A stretch of 64,000 bases of DNA, from the NCBI GenBank assembly GCA_949316235.1, contig OX438749.1, positions 19,298,414 to 19,362,413 on the forward strand, read 5' to 3'. The DNA is from Oegoconia quadripuncta. Its lineage: Eukaryota; Arthropoda; Insecta; Lepidoptera; Autostichidae. This document shows positions 33,000 through 43,824 of this stretch, piece by piece. The first letter of the stretch is position 1. Each line of letters opens with the position of its first letter. Made by a program: the position numbers and the translations under genes. The notes beneath the pieces were generated by a model. It had not been told where the DNA came from, did not search any database, and was given only the letters and a program-made list of their open reading frames with translations.

Positions 33000-34690
33000 G
33001 CCTGTAAAGGTATGCGTTTATAGTAATTATGCAAATTCTAATATGTGATACGACGTTCATGCTAATGACTATGATTGGAACGCCCTTCGATAATGGTACC
33101 TATCAAAATATACACATTTAATCTGTTGATGTTGGCTATTGGCATGTGAAGAACATTAGTGAATCAATGCTTAAAGATAATGACAGCTTGGTACTAATTA
33201 CTTCACACTTAATTATAACGAATAGTATAGTAACCCAACCCTAAAATAGACAATGGCGACCTTACTGACCTAAGAGAAATTTTGTAGCCACTCTTGGTCG
33301 GAACTATTCCAAAACACTTTTTAATCGACGACAAATAAAATAAATAAAATAAGTATGTTTGGCGATGTCTACGACGTTTTGAAACGAACCAGGGTTGTCC
33401 CACATATATTAGGTAAAGATTTGATGATGCATTCTGGAGACAGAGGACGGAAACTTACTAAGCTCGGCAGTTTGATTAGTGCTCTCAGAAATTGTGTTCT
33501 TTTTATTTATAATGTTATTCCTACATGCTCATCGGTTTAGGGTTTTTTAAGACTGTATCTTCCTCTACTCTCCCATCCACATTCGCTTTGTAAATTCCTA
33601 TCGTTAGTCTTCTTTCATTCAAACTTTGTCACTACTTTTTCTTTACAACGATCTATTATTAATAATAAATCCAAATCAAAACCTCTACAGAGTTCAATTT
33701 GAAAATCACCGGGAATTTTTTCCAATCCCTTTGCGATAGAATTTATAATCCAACAACTAAATACAATAAAACTAAAGATAGATGACGACAGTACTGCCCT
33801 TAAAGGTCAAATCGATTAGTCTAAACCGACATCTGCACTACCACCGCTTCTGGTACTTGACTAGTATTAAATCGTTATCATTTACAATATTAATCGATTA
33901 TTTGTACTTAAACTTTCAGCAATAAATAAACGTTTGTAACTGAACTGACTTCATACGAAGGTGTTGTGTTGTAAATGGGTATGATTATTAATATGCGGGA
34001 GATTATCGTGTTAGCTTTATCGAGTCCAGTAAAAGTACTAAATTTTTGTAGTGTACCTATATCTTGAAGCTCCTGATTTTTTGAGAAGGATAAAGTACCC
34101 ATCAGTAATAGAATAAAAATGTTTTTTTACCATTCTATAGCTTGCTTTAGGTGTAGTTTAGGTATTAAATTGTAAAACCTGTAATATTAAATTAAATTTA
34201 CCACTGTGAACTTCGTTGCGTTGTAGAAGATGCTAAGATCTTCTAAAACAATTTTCTAAAAATTTAATGGCTACGTTATATTTTCTAAAAATAGACTCGT
34301 GATATTTGCCCTCCGCGAAATTTTTCATAAATATAAAGAAGTTATTGATCGAATCTTTCGAAAATAGTTACAGGAGTTCTAAGTACTTTTCATTTTAATC
34401 TAATAGTCTATGTTTTATTACTAAATACCTATACCATATCAAAAGCAAGCTACCGATTTGTTAGAAAACATTTTTATTCTATCACTGACATGTACTCGAT
34501 CCATGTGCAAAAAAACGGCCTATAAAGTATAAAGTTAAAAGTTTATCCTTACTGGACTAGTCTTAAGCTCCTCGTATGTTAGTGATATATTAACTTATGG
34601 TCCTTGTAAATATTAACACGGGTAAGTTGCATATCGCCGGCATTTTACCCGACGTATGTTTATCAGTCTATATATCTCAGGAATCAGGAA
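33000..34690. other. Unassigned AT-rich sequence
   Basis: No repeat family or gene was recognised across this stretch. Short ORFs here have no motifs. Confidence 0.4.
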
Positions 34691-34699
34691 ATCAATATA

Positions 34700-35010
34700 T
34701 TAACATTGGCATCGCAATATATTTACGAAAACTTAATGTACGTAAGAAAGAATCTACATTTGTTTAGGAAAAATTGTGAAATACACAATGTTAAACAAGA
34801 TATAAAAATAAACTTGCTGTTCATAGCAGTCGCTTACACAAAGTCACTAAGTTATTCAAGGGACAATGTATACGCTTTTATAATAAGGTTCCGGTAGACA
34901 TTCAAAATTTGCCTTTAAATAAATTTAAAACAACCATTAAACGGAAACTATGCGCCAAAGGCTATTATAAAATTTCTGACTATCTGGATGATAAGAATGC
35001 GTGGACATGA
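34700..35010 (+). pseudogene. LINE-F-type ORF C-terminal remnant
   Basis: With frameshifts the plus strand reads YVRKNLHLFRKN...IHN...YSRDNVYAF, then FYNKVPVDIQNLPLNKFKTT-like codons, KRKLCAKGYYKISDYLDDKN and a stop. The 'ISDYLDD' end is the same as in the LINE-F copies at 3700 and 56795. This links those 3' ends to an RT ORF with this C-terminus. Confidence 0.65.
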
Positions 35011-35185
35011 ACCGCTCGGCAATATCCAGTATATTTTATTCTTATTTTTCCTTTTCGAATCATAAATTTTACAATTATTTCAAATTATATTTGTATTAAC
35101 TTAGGGTGTAGGTGTATTTGTTCCTTTACGGCCCTCTATATAGAGACGTAACGGGTGGAAGCCTATTTTTATTCGGCCAAAATGT

Positions 35186-35580
35186 ATGTCATCATCTTCT
35201 TGTCCTGGTTCCAATTTATTTGGGGTCGGCGCAGTACCTCTGAAAATCATTTCTCCTCTGTCAATCGTTACCTCACTCTTTTCGTTCATTTCATCCCTCA
35301 CACAATCCATCCATATTTTCCATGGTCTTCCTCTTCCTTTCCCTCCATCGACATCCATATTCATCACTCTCTTAGTAACATACGTTTCATCCCTCCTAAT
35401 AACATGTCTATACCAAGCCGAAAGGTTTCCTTTCAACTATTCTGTCAAGGGTGCCACTTTTAAACTCCCTTTTACATACTGATTACTTGTTTCATCCATT
35501 CTAGTCGCTCCACTCATCCATCTCAACATTCTCAACTCCGCTGCCTGCAATTTTCTTTCAACGGTCATCTTCGGCCAAAA
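35186..35580 (-). pseudogene. RTE-type ORF C-terminal remnant
   Basis: The minus strand carries LQAAELRMLRWMSGATR, NQYVKGSLKVAPLTE and, in another frame, LSAWYRHVIRRDE...MDVDGGKGRGRPWKIWMDCV. This is the RTE-clade 'LRWxxGVTRxD...IRGSLKVAPV...LRWYGHVxRRDE...GRGRPKKRW' tail. A frameshift separates the halves. It ends in the 3' UTR motif GTACTGCGCCGACCCC also seen at 4740-4900. Confidence 0.75.
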
Positions 35581-36127
35581 TGTACCTATATATCAGCTGA
35601 TTTTCTTTTCACACTGTGCGAGTTGGTTGCAATAAAAATTATTCATACTCATGATATTTGTGGTATTACGTGTGTGTGTGTGTGTGAACTAAAAAAAAGT
35701 AAAGTATAACCCTCAGTCAACAATTGGTGCTTAGAATAGTAGATACAAAAAATTGAACAGTTAAAAAAATTGAATTCACTGCCATGTAAAACGTATCGCC
35801 TTAGCATGCAAGTTACCCAAACAGATTCTTTAAAATAGCCTTTAGTCACGACATTGAGAACTAAAGAACCGACATGAATGAAAGGGCTCAAAAACGTGTC
35901 ATAACGAGAATTTTGAAAGGCTTGATATGTCAACGAACTCTATTGAAAAACTGTTATGCTACTAAATTTCAATCACACGACCAACGGTTGGATGGAGAGA
36001 TACGTTTTTATGTTAGGACACGAAAAACATAATATAATCGCGCTTTTTGTTGTGCCCGACAGAGAAAGGTGTGGAGCTGTCGTCATATGTGAGAATATTT
36101 ATTGGTTCAGATGGAAGTCGAGAAATG

Positions 36128-36272
36128 AGAATAATGGAAATGAGAAATAACGTAGAATTGGATAATTTGCACCATTTATTTGGTATGAAAAATTTCAGCA
36201 TCGATCAACTCTTTTATAATAAGGTTCCGATAGACGTTCAGAATTTGCCTTTAAACAAGCTTAAAATTTATT
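36128..36272 (+). pseudogene. LINE-F-type ORF fragment
   Basis: Reads ...NFSIDQLFYNKVPIDVQNLPL, the segment just before the KRKLC...ISDYLDD end. It is cut off at 36272 by the start of rep-R. Confidence 0.6.
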
Positions 36273-37112
36273 AAAAGCCGGCCAAGCGCGTGTCGGGCCA
36301 CGTGCAGTGTAGGTTCACCGGAAAGTACATTTTATAAATTTTTGTACTCGTTATAATGTAAAACCTACATACTTGTGATAGTTTTCATTTTAACTTAATT
36401 ATAAATACTACTGCCGTGAATTTTTCACGTATTCAAAACCAACCATTAAGCTTGGGGTACACACTTGACTGTAACAAAAATTTGCAAAGCCCAGTATTTC
36501 CTAAACAGATTCCCGAATGTCTAAAAACTCTTCAAGATAAACTCTAACATTTTTGAACGACCTATCCAACGACATTCTAAATGATTGGGTACAACTGTTA
36601 AAGAAAATTCATCCTCACATTTCAGAGGTACGCTACTAAAAATTTTCCAGATTCGTTTTACTACTGTGTCGGCGTGATTAATATACGAGTATATACGTTG
36701 GTCAAATTACAGCTTTAATTGCAATGTTTGTCGACAAATTGAAGACGTGCAACACTTACTGATGGAGTGTGCCAAGAACAGTAGAGAGAGACATATGTTT
36801 ATTAGAAAATTTAATGTGAACAGGCTCGATGTCGGCGTTATTCAAAGCATACTAGGTGGTCCTACTTCTGAAGCAACTTTGTCCTTGAGTAGTCTGATGA
36901 ACGTTTGTCACCAATAATTCTCTCTGTCGCTATTTAACTTAGGTACAATGGGATTGACATATCCAAAACGATAAAAATCCCAAAATAAAGTAAGATTAAA
37001 AAAAAAAGTTACAGCTTTCTAATACTAAGACCCTGTGAGTTGAGCCTCGTATAGACAGACATATGGACATGGAGAAATTATGAGGGTTCTTTTTTTTGAC
37101 TACGGAATCCCA
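36273..37112 (+). repeat. rep-R copy containing a foreign LINE segment
   Basis: Starts AAAAGCCGGCCAAGCGCGTGTCGG and ends with ...GACAGACATATGGACATGG...TTGACTACGGAATCCC. The middle (36706-36917) is a LINE fragment. Confidence 0.5.
36706..36917 (+). pseudogene. Non-LTR retrotransposon C-terminal zinc-finger fragment
   Basis: Open frame CNVCRQIEDVQHLLMECAKN followed by about 45 codons to a stop. The C-x2-C-x7-H-x4-C spacing is the C-terminal zinc-binding motif of LINE ORF2 proteins. The upstream RT is absent. The frame is intact to its stop, so it is not very old. Confidence 0.6.
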
Positions 37113-37119
37113 AAAATGG

Positions 37120-38470
37120 GCTGACTGGTAAGCAAGTGGACTGTATAAATTAAAGATATCGCAAGCTAGTAATAAATATAATAATAAAGTTACCGAAAAA
37201 TACACTTATCAGCGAGAGAGAAAAACACTTACATACGAAATAACGTGACATCAACGACAACCAATTCTTCAATCTTATTTGACTAGTAACCCAACAACCA
37301 CCACTACTAAACGGAAACTATGTGCATAAGGCTACTAGGTATAACATTTCTGATTATCTAGATTAATTGTAAGTTTAATGCTTTAATGGTTGTTTCGGTA
37401 AAAAAGGAACCTTATAGCCATCTCTCTGTTTGTCACAGTTGCTTATTTCAGCAACTATCAACTTAAAATTTGGAATAACTTTTTTATTCAATGCTTGCGC
37501 ATTTCGATTGTAAATGACAAGATTTTAAATATATTTTATTTTCATTTTAAATTAGTCAACTTTTGTAAAACTTTTAGAAAAAAATGAGGTGTTTTTTTTA
37601 CGTGGGTGAAATTATTTGCATATATTAATACGAACAACCTCTCTGCAGCTTTCACTGTTCGCTCTTTTTGTACGGGCGAGATGTTGGATACGCGTTGCAT
37701 TAAATGTTATAATTAAACTCGGATAAGTGTATTTATATAAGTGGATAGCAACAGCAGAATGATTGAACACCCTCTGAGGCAAGATTTGTAACAAGCGTTC
37801 GTGACGCATCTATTTTACTTATAAGGTTTCATTAAATCTAAATATATTTAGGCATAAATGAACAGATCCCACCTCCGCTCTCCTCCTACTGTAACTCCTG
37901 TAAGCCAGAATCAACAGTGGTACTCTGCACAGCGCCTACTGAAGGTAGACAATGCCCTACGTGACTCTATTGCTACCTTGGATCCCAGACTAATTAAATG
38001 AAGAATTTAAGGGTGAGAAAGTAGGAAAGAAAGAAAGTCTCACCTCAAGTCAAGTCAAGAGTCAAGGGAAGCTCGACTCCCTAATTTAATACACCACTGA
38101 CAGCGCCAGACCGCAGTGAGCGTTGATGGTGGGGTAGACAAGGCTACCGTAGGTAAAAGTGCCAATAGTAGCTATGGCAGAAGCGCTTGAACGCTCGGAA
38201 GTTGTGGCGGCATAAGTGAACAGTCAGAAATTGGCAAAAGGTCTCACTCTATCTACGGAGTGTATTAACAGATTTTAACTAAATATGAAACCACCCTGGT
38301 GATAACCCTGTCAAACAAAGAACAATCATCAAAATCGGTTAAAAATTGACAAAAGTATGGGTGAACGTACTTAAAAAAACACACAGATCAGCAGCACCTT
38401 ATTAGTGGATGATCTTTATGTGCGTTAGGCTAACCCTGTTTGATCTCCAGTCACAAGGGCATTGTATACT
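37120..38470. other. Unassigned sequence
   Basis: No family was identified. A GC-richer stretch at 37865-38220 resembles dispersed lepidopteran repeats but has no coding frame I recognise. Confidence 0.35.
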
Positions 38471-38491
38471 GAAAAACAGGTTGCTTAAACC

Positions 38492-38788
38492 TTTTTTTTT
38501 CTTTTTTTGACGGGGCGAAAACGCCTTTACGCTTTCGACCCGCCGCTGACCCCCGTCAGTGACGCCTGGGCCTCCACCTCCAGGCCCAGGGAGGTGTACC
38601 CGTCATTACGCACGCCGCCTCGAAGGAAATGGTGCGGTATCCGCGTATGACGCTGACGGCCATGACCCTCTGAGGTTTCCTCAAGAGGACGATATTACGG
38701 GCCGTCAGGGTCTCCGCCCAGACCGGGACCCGTAAAGGGCCATCGACCGCACCACCCCCATGTAGAGGCGGCGGCTTGCCGACACGGG
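38492..38788 (-). mobile_element. R1-type LINE, 5'-truncated and internally deleted copy
   Basis: The minus strand reads SRRLYMGVVRSMALYG, a frameshift, then TARNIVLLRKPQRVMAV and RGYRTISFEAACVMTG. These match residues of about 780-840 of the ORF2 at 49871-53014. Just after the equivalent of PWELDARA, the sequence jumps to 3'-terminal DNA (GTCAGCGGCGGGTCGAAAGCG) and an A-rich tail. About 200 codons, including the zinc finger, are therefore deleted. Flanking repeats AGGTTGCTTAAACC (38478-38491) and AGGTTGCATAAACC (38789-38802) show it moved as this short unit. It belongs to a family related to, but distinct from, the large element. Confidence 0.8.
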
Positions 38789-38839
38789 AGGTTGCATAAA
38801 CCTAGTTCGGCAGCTATGGCTTTTGTATTATTAGTACCA

Positions 38840-39168
38840 AGGCCCGTATTAATAAACCAATCTCAATACAGTCATGAGGCTGTATCACTCGAGATGCGTC
38901 TTAAGAAGTTGACGCTATCTCAAGCTCCGTGCTAATTTATAAACCAATCTTGAGGTTTACTCAGCTGAGATCACTTCTGAGGTATACGCCTCAGCGGCGA
39001 ATGAATGATAGTCTTGAATTTGGTTTATTAATACGCGCACCTCTCAAGTGAGTACTGCTTGAGTGTGCATGTGCTTGTCAGGTCTCAAGTTAGGTTTATT
39101 AATCAACACGTTTACTTGAGACCAGTCACAAGACTGTTCTCAATCTTGAGAATGGTTTTTACGGGCCT
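38840..39168. mobile_element. MITE with AGGCCCGTA termini
   Basis: The left end AGGCCCGTATTAATAAACC corresponds to the inverse of GGTTTTTACGGGCCT at the right. About 329 bp, no ORF. Internal GGTTTATTAAT motifs recur and many CTCAAG/CTTGAG pairs add secondary structure. No clear target duplication was found. Confidence 0.55.
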
Positions 39169-39486
39169 AAGTATAGCTTAACATATTTTATTTCAACTAT
39201 GTAACAATTTCTAAATAAACATTATTTTTATTCTTATTACACAGACGAACACAGTACCTCCTTTTTGGGAGTCGGTTAAAACGTAGCAAACTAACTAGTC
39301 CCCAGCCCAAAAATTAATTAAAAAAAAGATAATGTCGGATTGGAATATTATAGTTCAGAAAGTTCAATTGAGCAAATTATTTCTACCGGGATTACGTACA
39401 TTTCTTACAGATAAAGATATTTTGTTTATTTATTTTCTCTTTCCAACAAAACTACCAAAAAGTTAAAATAATAATTAAAATAAATA

Positions 39487-39752
39487 TCTTTGCACGTATG
39501 TGTGTGTATACACAGCGCCATCTAGTTCCACACTAAGCAACTAGGCTTGTACTATATAGATACTGGATGGTTGATAAACTACACAAATACGTTTTTTTTG
39601 TAAATAAATACACATATAAATGAAAAACATCCATAACTCGGGAACACATGTCTGTATTCATCATAGAAACATATGCCCCTAGCGGGATTCGAACCCGCGA
39701 CCTTTTGGTATAGCAGCAGAATTTCTAACCACTACACCAAACAAGTCGTTTG
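39487..39752 (-). repeat. SINE-B, full copy
   Basis: Inverted: GCGCCATCTAGTTCCACAC at the left, CGGGATTCGAACCCGCGACC (B box) and ACCACTACACCAAACAAGTCG (head) at the right. Pol III boxes are intact. Confidence 0.8.
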
Positions 39753-40235
39753 TAAATACATTATTGCAAAGGCCGGGAAATAGGCAATTGCAGGTCGAGT
39801 ATGAGTTTGAAGGCCGAACCGTAGGCGATTTATATAGTGCTTTTCTCAAAAGAATGCAGGGAAATAATAAATATTTAAATAAGAAATAAAGACGAATTTT
39901 CAGATTTGCCGACAATTTTCTATTTATCATCTGTGCCGAAAGGCAAACGCATTTACGACGCATACAGCCACGTGAAAGCAATTTGTACTAAGCAAAGAGA
40001 TTTTGGTATGCCCAGAATGATAAAAGAGATCGAATCAAAGAGTATATAATAACCCCAGCACGCCGTTCATACAACATTGCTGGAGCATTCCAAATTCAAA
40101 AAACGCTCCTGCAATGGTTTATTTTTCGCTGTCCGTAAATTAGATACTTCGCGTGTTCTTTTTTCGAAAGTAATGACAATATATCCATGCATGTTTGAGA
40201 AAAGTCTTTTGATTGTGTTAATAAATAAAATAAGT

Positions 40236-40544
40236 AAATAATCATCATCATCCCGTAAACATCCCACTGCAGTGATATAGGCCTTCCCTCGTATAATGAG
40301 GGAGTATGGTCCATCGTCCACCGCGCTGGCCCAATGCGGGTTGGGGACTTCACATGCCTTTGGATTTTTATTTCTCAGCTTGCAGGTTTCCTCACGATGT
40401 TTTCCATCACCGTTTAAGAGCAGTCGGATAAATGCACATAAGTAATTAAATTAAATTTAAATTGGTACATGGGCTGGTTGAGAATCGAACCCGGACCTCC
40501 TAAATTGGGAGACCGCGCCTTAAAAGCTGAGCCATCAACGCTCA
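40236..40544 (-). repeat. SINE-D, full copy
   Basis: Inverted tail AATCATCATCATCCCGTAAAC, body, and head ending GCTGAGCCATCAACGCTC. The B-box region reads GAATCGAACCCGG on the plus strand. Confidence 0.8.
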
Positions 40545-41154
40545 ATAAATACATACAATTATAATCTAAATAAAACACAATGTAACCATCTTTTTACGTG
40601 ATTAATAGTAACTGCCGGTTTATGCTATTATTTATGACGTAATTATTCGGCCAGAATCAAATGTATTACATTTCAAAATAGAAAATGTTAAAAATGACCA
40701 ATTCATATCTCACTGTCGTCTCGTATCCGTCCCGGATGGCATAAACATAGCGGCGAAATTAAGACGTCGCCGCGCCAGGGTAATGATAACGGTAATTGCC
40801 AGTCTAATTAATATGGAACCATTGAGTCCTCCGATGAATACAGAGCAGTCTGCTTGTTAACGCGAACTAGATCAATTTTGATTCAAAACTGTATTATAAG
40901 AAATATCTCATGTTCATAGCAGATTCCATGTAACTTTCTTATTTAAACAATTATTAAAAGGATTGATTTATTGATTCCAATGACACAGATGAATGAAACA
41001 TGCTTATTTTAACAAGTAAGACCATCGCATACGCGATTTTCACTTGAACGTAAAGAAATGGGAATGGCATAAAGATCGATAGGAAAAGATTTTGGAAAAT
41101 TACTCCGGGAACGGGAAATACAATAAATTTTCACGGTAACGTAAAAAAACATAC

Positions 41155-41520
41155 AAATCATATGCACAACGGGTTAGCACTTGACCTCAATCACATCTGA
41201 TGTTAAGTGAAAGATGAAGCCGAAGGTGAAGCGTACTGACCCGGAAATCCCAACACATTTGGGGGACTGGCTACCTTATCGCTAACAACCGGAACTCAAC
41301 AATGCTATTAACATTGCTGCTTGGGGGCAGATTTAGATAAAATGGTGGTAGCTAGACAGGCGAACATTTAAAATTCCCTACCACCAACCAAACCGAGTAC
41401 TTAAACATGTACCGAATCGAAACTGGATCGAACCCGCGACCTCCGATTATTTGGAGAACTGGCTATCTTATCTCTGACAACCGGAACACAACAATGCTAT
41501 TAACATTGCTATCTGATACG
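41155..41520 (-). repeat. SINE-A copy plus attached SINE-A fragment
   Basis: A copy from GCACAACGGGTTAGCAC to CGAACCCGCGACCTCCGATT (41163-41447) loses the outer head. It is joined at once to a second inverted SINE-A body piece (ATTTGGAGAACTGGCTATC...GCTATTAACATTGC, 41448-41511). The joint suggests a template switch or deletion between two copies. Confidence 0.7.
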
Positions 41521-41683
41521 TTGATATAATTCGGTCCCTTTTAGGCTACTGACACGAAGTCAACGCGGACGAAGTCGCGGGCGCCCGCTAGTTTTACTAT
41601 AGCAAACACATTTGACGTCACCATATACACTATAATAAAAAATTATAATCTAAAAGTTTTTTTCTTTTATTAAAAAAGGGAGA

Positions 41684-42049
41684 TGTTATGAGTAGTGTCA
41701 TATTTGGCAATTCGGAACGCAGTCATTGTAGTTTCCCATGCAGACATTTGTCATTAGTCTGTCCTGTCAAACTTTCCATTGAAAATTATTTGTCGAACAA
41801 CAAAAAAGCCCGCATCAATATGCGGGCGGGCAATAGAGAAAGTACGAAACCCTACACGGCTCGTGGGCAGTTTCTTTACCCTTAGCTAGGTTAGTAGCTT
41901 CCTAAAAGGATCATTACTTCATAATTCACTTGCATGTGTGACCCAGGATTGCTTTAATGTGTCTGGGAAGTGAGTTTGGGGTTCAAACAGACCCCCGCGA
42001 GCACTTACGTGATTTTATTTTAGAGCAGAGTTATACCATTGCAATAACA
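41684..42049 (+). mobile_element. Possible 3' or solo LTR
   Basis: Begins TGTTATG and ends AATAACA, a short terminal inversion with TG...CA ends. It is preceded by AAAAAAGGGAGA, which looks like a polypurine tract. Length is 366 bp. No internal retroviral-type coding sequence precedes it and no 5-bp duplication is apparent, so this rests on termini alone. Confidence 0.3.
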
Positions 42050-42159
42050 TAAAGCGAAGTATGGAAATTCAGAAATCCGAATCTTGTACGACATCAACAA
42101 CTTCCAAAGGCAGATGTATATTTTGTCCAAGATCTAAAGACATGAAAGTGAAATCATGT

Positions 42160-42440
42160 AATAATGAGCAAAGTCACTCTTAACTAGAGTTCCATAATTT
42201 TGTGCAAAGTTTGATCAACAATGAACAAAGTCACTCTTAACTAGAGTTCCATAATTTTGTGCAAAGTTTGATCAACAATGAACAAAGTCACTCTTAACTA
42301 GAGTTCCATAATTTTTTTTTTTTATATATGAGAGGGCGGCAAACTAGCATGCGGGTCACGAGCATAATTTTGTGCAAAGTTTGATTAACAATGAACAAAG
42401 TCACTCTTAACTAGAGTTCCATAATTTTGTGCAATTTACA
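42160..42440 (+). repeat. 57-bp tandem repeat, about 4 units, one interrupted
   Basis: The unit (AACAAAGTCACTCTTAACTAG...TTGATCAACAATG) recurs with spacing 57, 57 and 113. The extra 56 bp (about 42308-42363) is a T-run plus GAGGGCGGCAAACTAGCATGC, a 5'-truncated LINE-H insertion flanked by CATAA. A single relic of the unit lies at 55783-55845. Confidence 0.85.
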
Positions 42441-42718
42441 ATAAAGTATAAAGAGGTCCATTGTACCAGTCTACACCAAACCCAGTCAACTGTGGACTAA
42501 GCCCAGAGATAATAAAATTGGTGTTATCGCATGCATTCTTGTTAGTTAATTATAAATTGTATGTCTATTCGTAAATAGACATCGCTACTTCTTAAATAGA
42601 ATAGTAGCTCATAGGTCCACCCGAAATTCTATAAAAAATCAATTGTGCAGAGAAGATGCTATTTATATTATTTATTATAGCATTAATTTTTATTAAATAA
42701 TTAAAGAAAAATACGCAC

Positions 42719-42807
42719 TAATAAGATAAGATAGGATAGGTAGGGCAGGGTAGGGTAGGATAGGGTATGATAGGATAGGGTAGGGTAGGGTAGGGTAGGA
42801 TCGTTAC
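42719..42807. repeat. G-rich telomere-like pentamer array (GGATA/GGGTA)
   Basis: About 17 pentamers: AAGAT/AGGAT units, then GGGTA units. GGGTAGGGTAGGGTAGGG at 42778-42795 meets the four-run G-quadruplex pattern. It is one substitution per unit from the insect telomere repeat in the form GGTTA. The R1-type element is inserted at its right edge, and the array resumes at 53365. Confidence 0.85.
42793..42807. repeat. Left 15-bp target-site duplication of the R1-type element
   Basis: GGGTAGGATCGTTAC here is identical to 53365-53379. Confidence 0.9.
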
Positions 42808-43183
42808 CCCTCCGACGTGTCGCCACCTTGCCGTGGTGGAGGGGCTTGCGTGTCTCAACGACCCTCAGGGCTATGCCGGATAGGGCTTCCCATACCGGAC
42901 AGGCCTGAGGCGAGAGACCAGACTAAGAGCGACACACCCCCGGCCGATATGGCCGGACAAGAGGGGTTTCTCCGCGTGTCCCCCTGCTCTGCAGAGGGCA
43001 CTGCGGATGAGACATTCGGGCTCGGGGCGCTCTGTCCCTGGGCCGGTGTTTTGTGGCTTGAGCCCGGGACTGCTGCGGTCATGTCTCGTGGCAGTCTCCG
43101 GGTCCTTGTGGTTTTAAGAGGAAGAAAACCTCGAGAAAAAATTACCCCGTTCCCCCTAGCGGCATCGCAGCGCTAGGGAAGGA

Positions 43184-43595
43184 GTGCTGACGGGTCATTC
43201 AGCCCTAACTGCGCGTCGGCAGCCCCGACACCAACAAAAAATGATGAGTATGAGTACCGATCCAAAGAAATTACCCCAGGGGGGTACCCGAAAGGGAGAA
43301 TCCCCTCCTGCGCTTACATGCGCAGACAGTCCCACGTATTCTGGGGGGGACAAATCTGTACTTTACCCAGCAAACCCAAACCCAAACGACCATGGCAAAA
43401 CGAATATTGACTCCGATTGCTCTAGCGAGGTGGTTGTAGAAGTCCGAATGGACGAGACGGGTGACACGGACGCAAGTCTTGTTACCGTAGCATCGGCGGG
43501 ATCTTCCAAGTCCAAAGGCAGACTCTGGAAGACCAACAGAAAAAGAATGCGCCTGAGCGGGTCTAGCTCGGCGTCGTCCAGTGATGGTGATGAGG
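43184..43595 (+). pseudogene. R1-type ORF1, N-terminal part (split)
   Basis: This is the first 137 codons of the ORF1 (gag-like) protein: basic and Ser-rich, with DGDE just before the break. After 43595 the frame runs into the copia LTR and stops at 43613-43615. Counting across the insertion, the phase is kept and the rest of ORF1 continues from 48057, giving 741 codons before the insertion. ATG at 43184 is the first in frame; an internal MMSM at codon 20 is an alternative start. ORF1 proteins of this clade bind element RNA and carry it to the target. This copy can no longer make one. Confidence 0.75.
43591..43595. repeat. Left 5-bp target duplication of the copia element
   Basis: TGAGG here matches TGAGG at 48052-48056, the length expected for copia-type integrases. 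Confidence 0.9.
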
Positions 43596-43739
43596 TGTGG
43601 GAAAATATAAAGTAAGAACACTAGATGTTTACATGGCAAATGTATATTTGGAAGTGATTGTCACAGTAAAAGCAGATGTTCTATACTAAAAATTCAAAAT
43701 AAAATAGTTCTAATATGGCCAGTATCACATCTTACAACA
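43596..43739 (-). repeat. Copia 3' LTR
   Basis: In element sense it starts TGTTGTAAGATG and ends TTTTCCCACA. The preceding internal bases (ACGGGTGGA in element sense) form a short purine-rich tract suited to second-strand priming. Confidence 0.95.
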
Positions 43740-43824
43740 TCCACCCGTAATGACCATATTCAGAAGCCTTAGTAATAACAAACAAACACTGTAACATATA
43801 GAAAAACATTGTAACATAAAGTAA

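Noticed and set aside
42160..42440. CRISPR-like direct repeats
   Set aside because: The 57-bp units are tandem with no unique spacers, and the genome is eukaryotic.
42719..42807. True telomere
   Set aside because: Units are GGGTA/GGATA, not TTAGG, the array is short, and unique or repeat sequence continues on both sides, so it is internal.
42817..43176. 119-codon ORF in the R1-type 5' UTR
   Set aside because: It is out of frame with ORF1 and lacks any known motif. GC-rich 5' UTRs of this clade are often open by chance.
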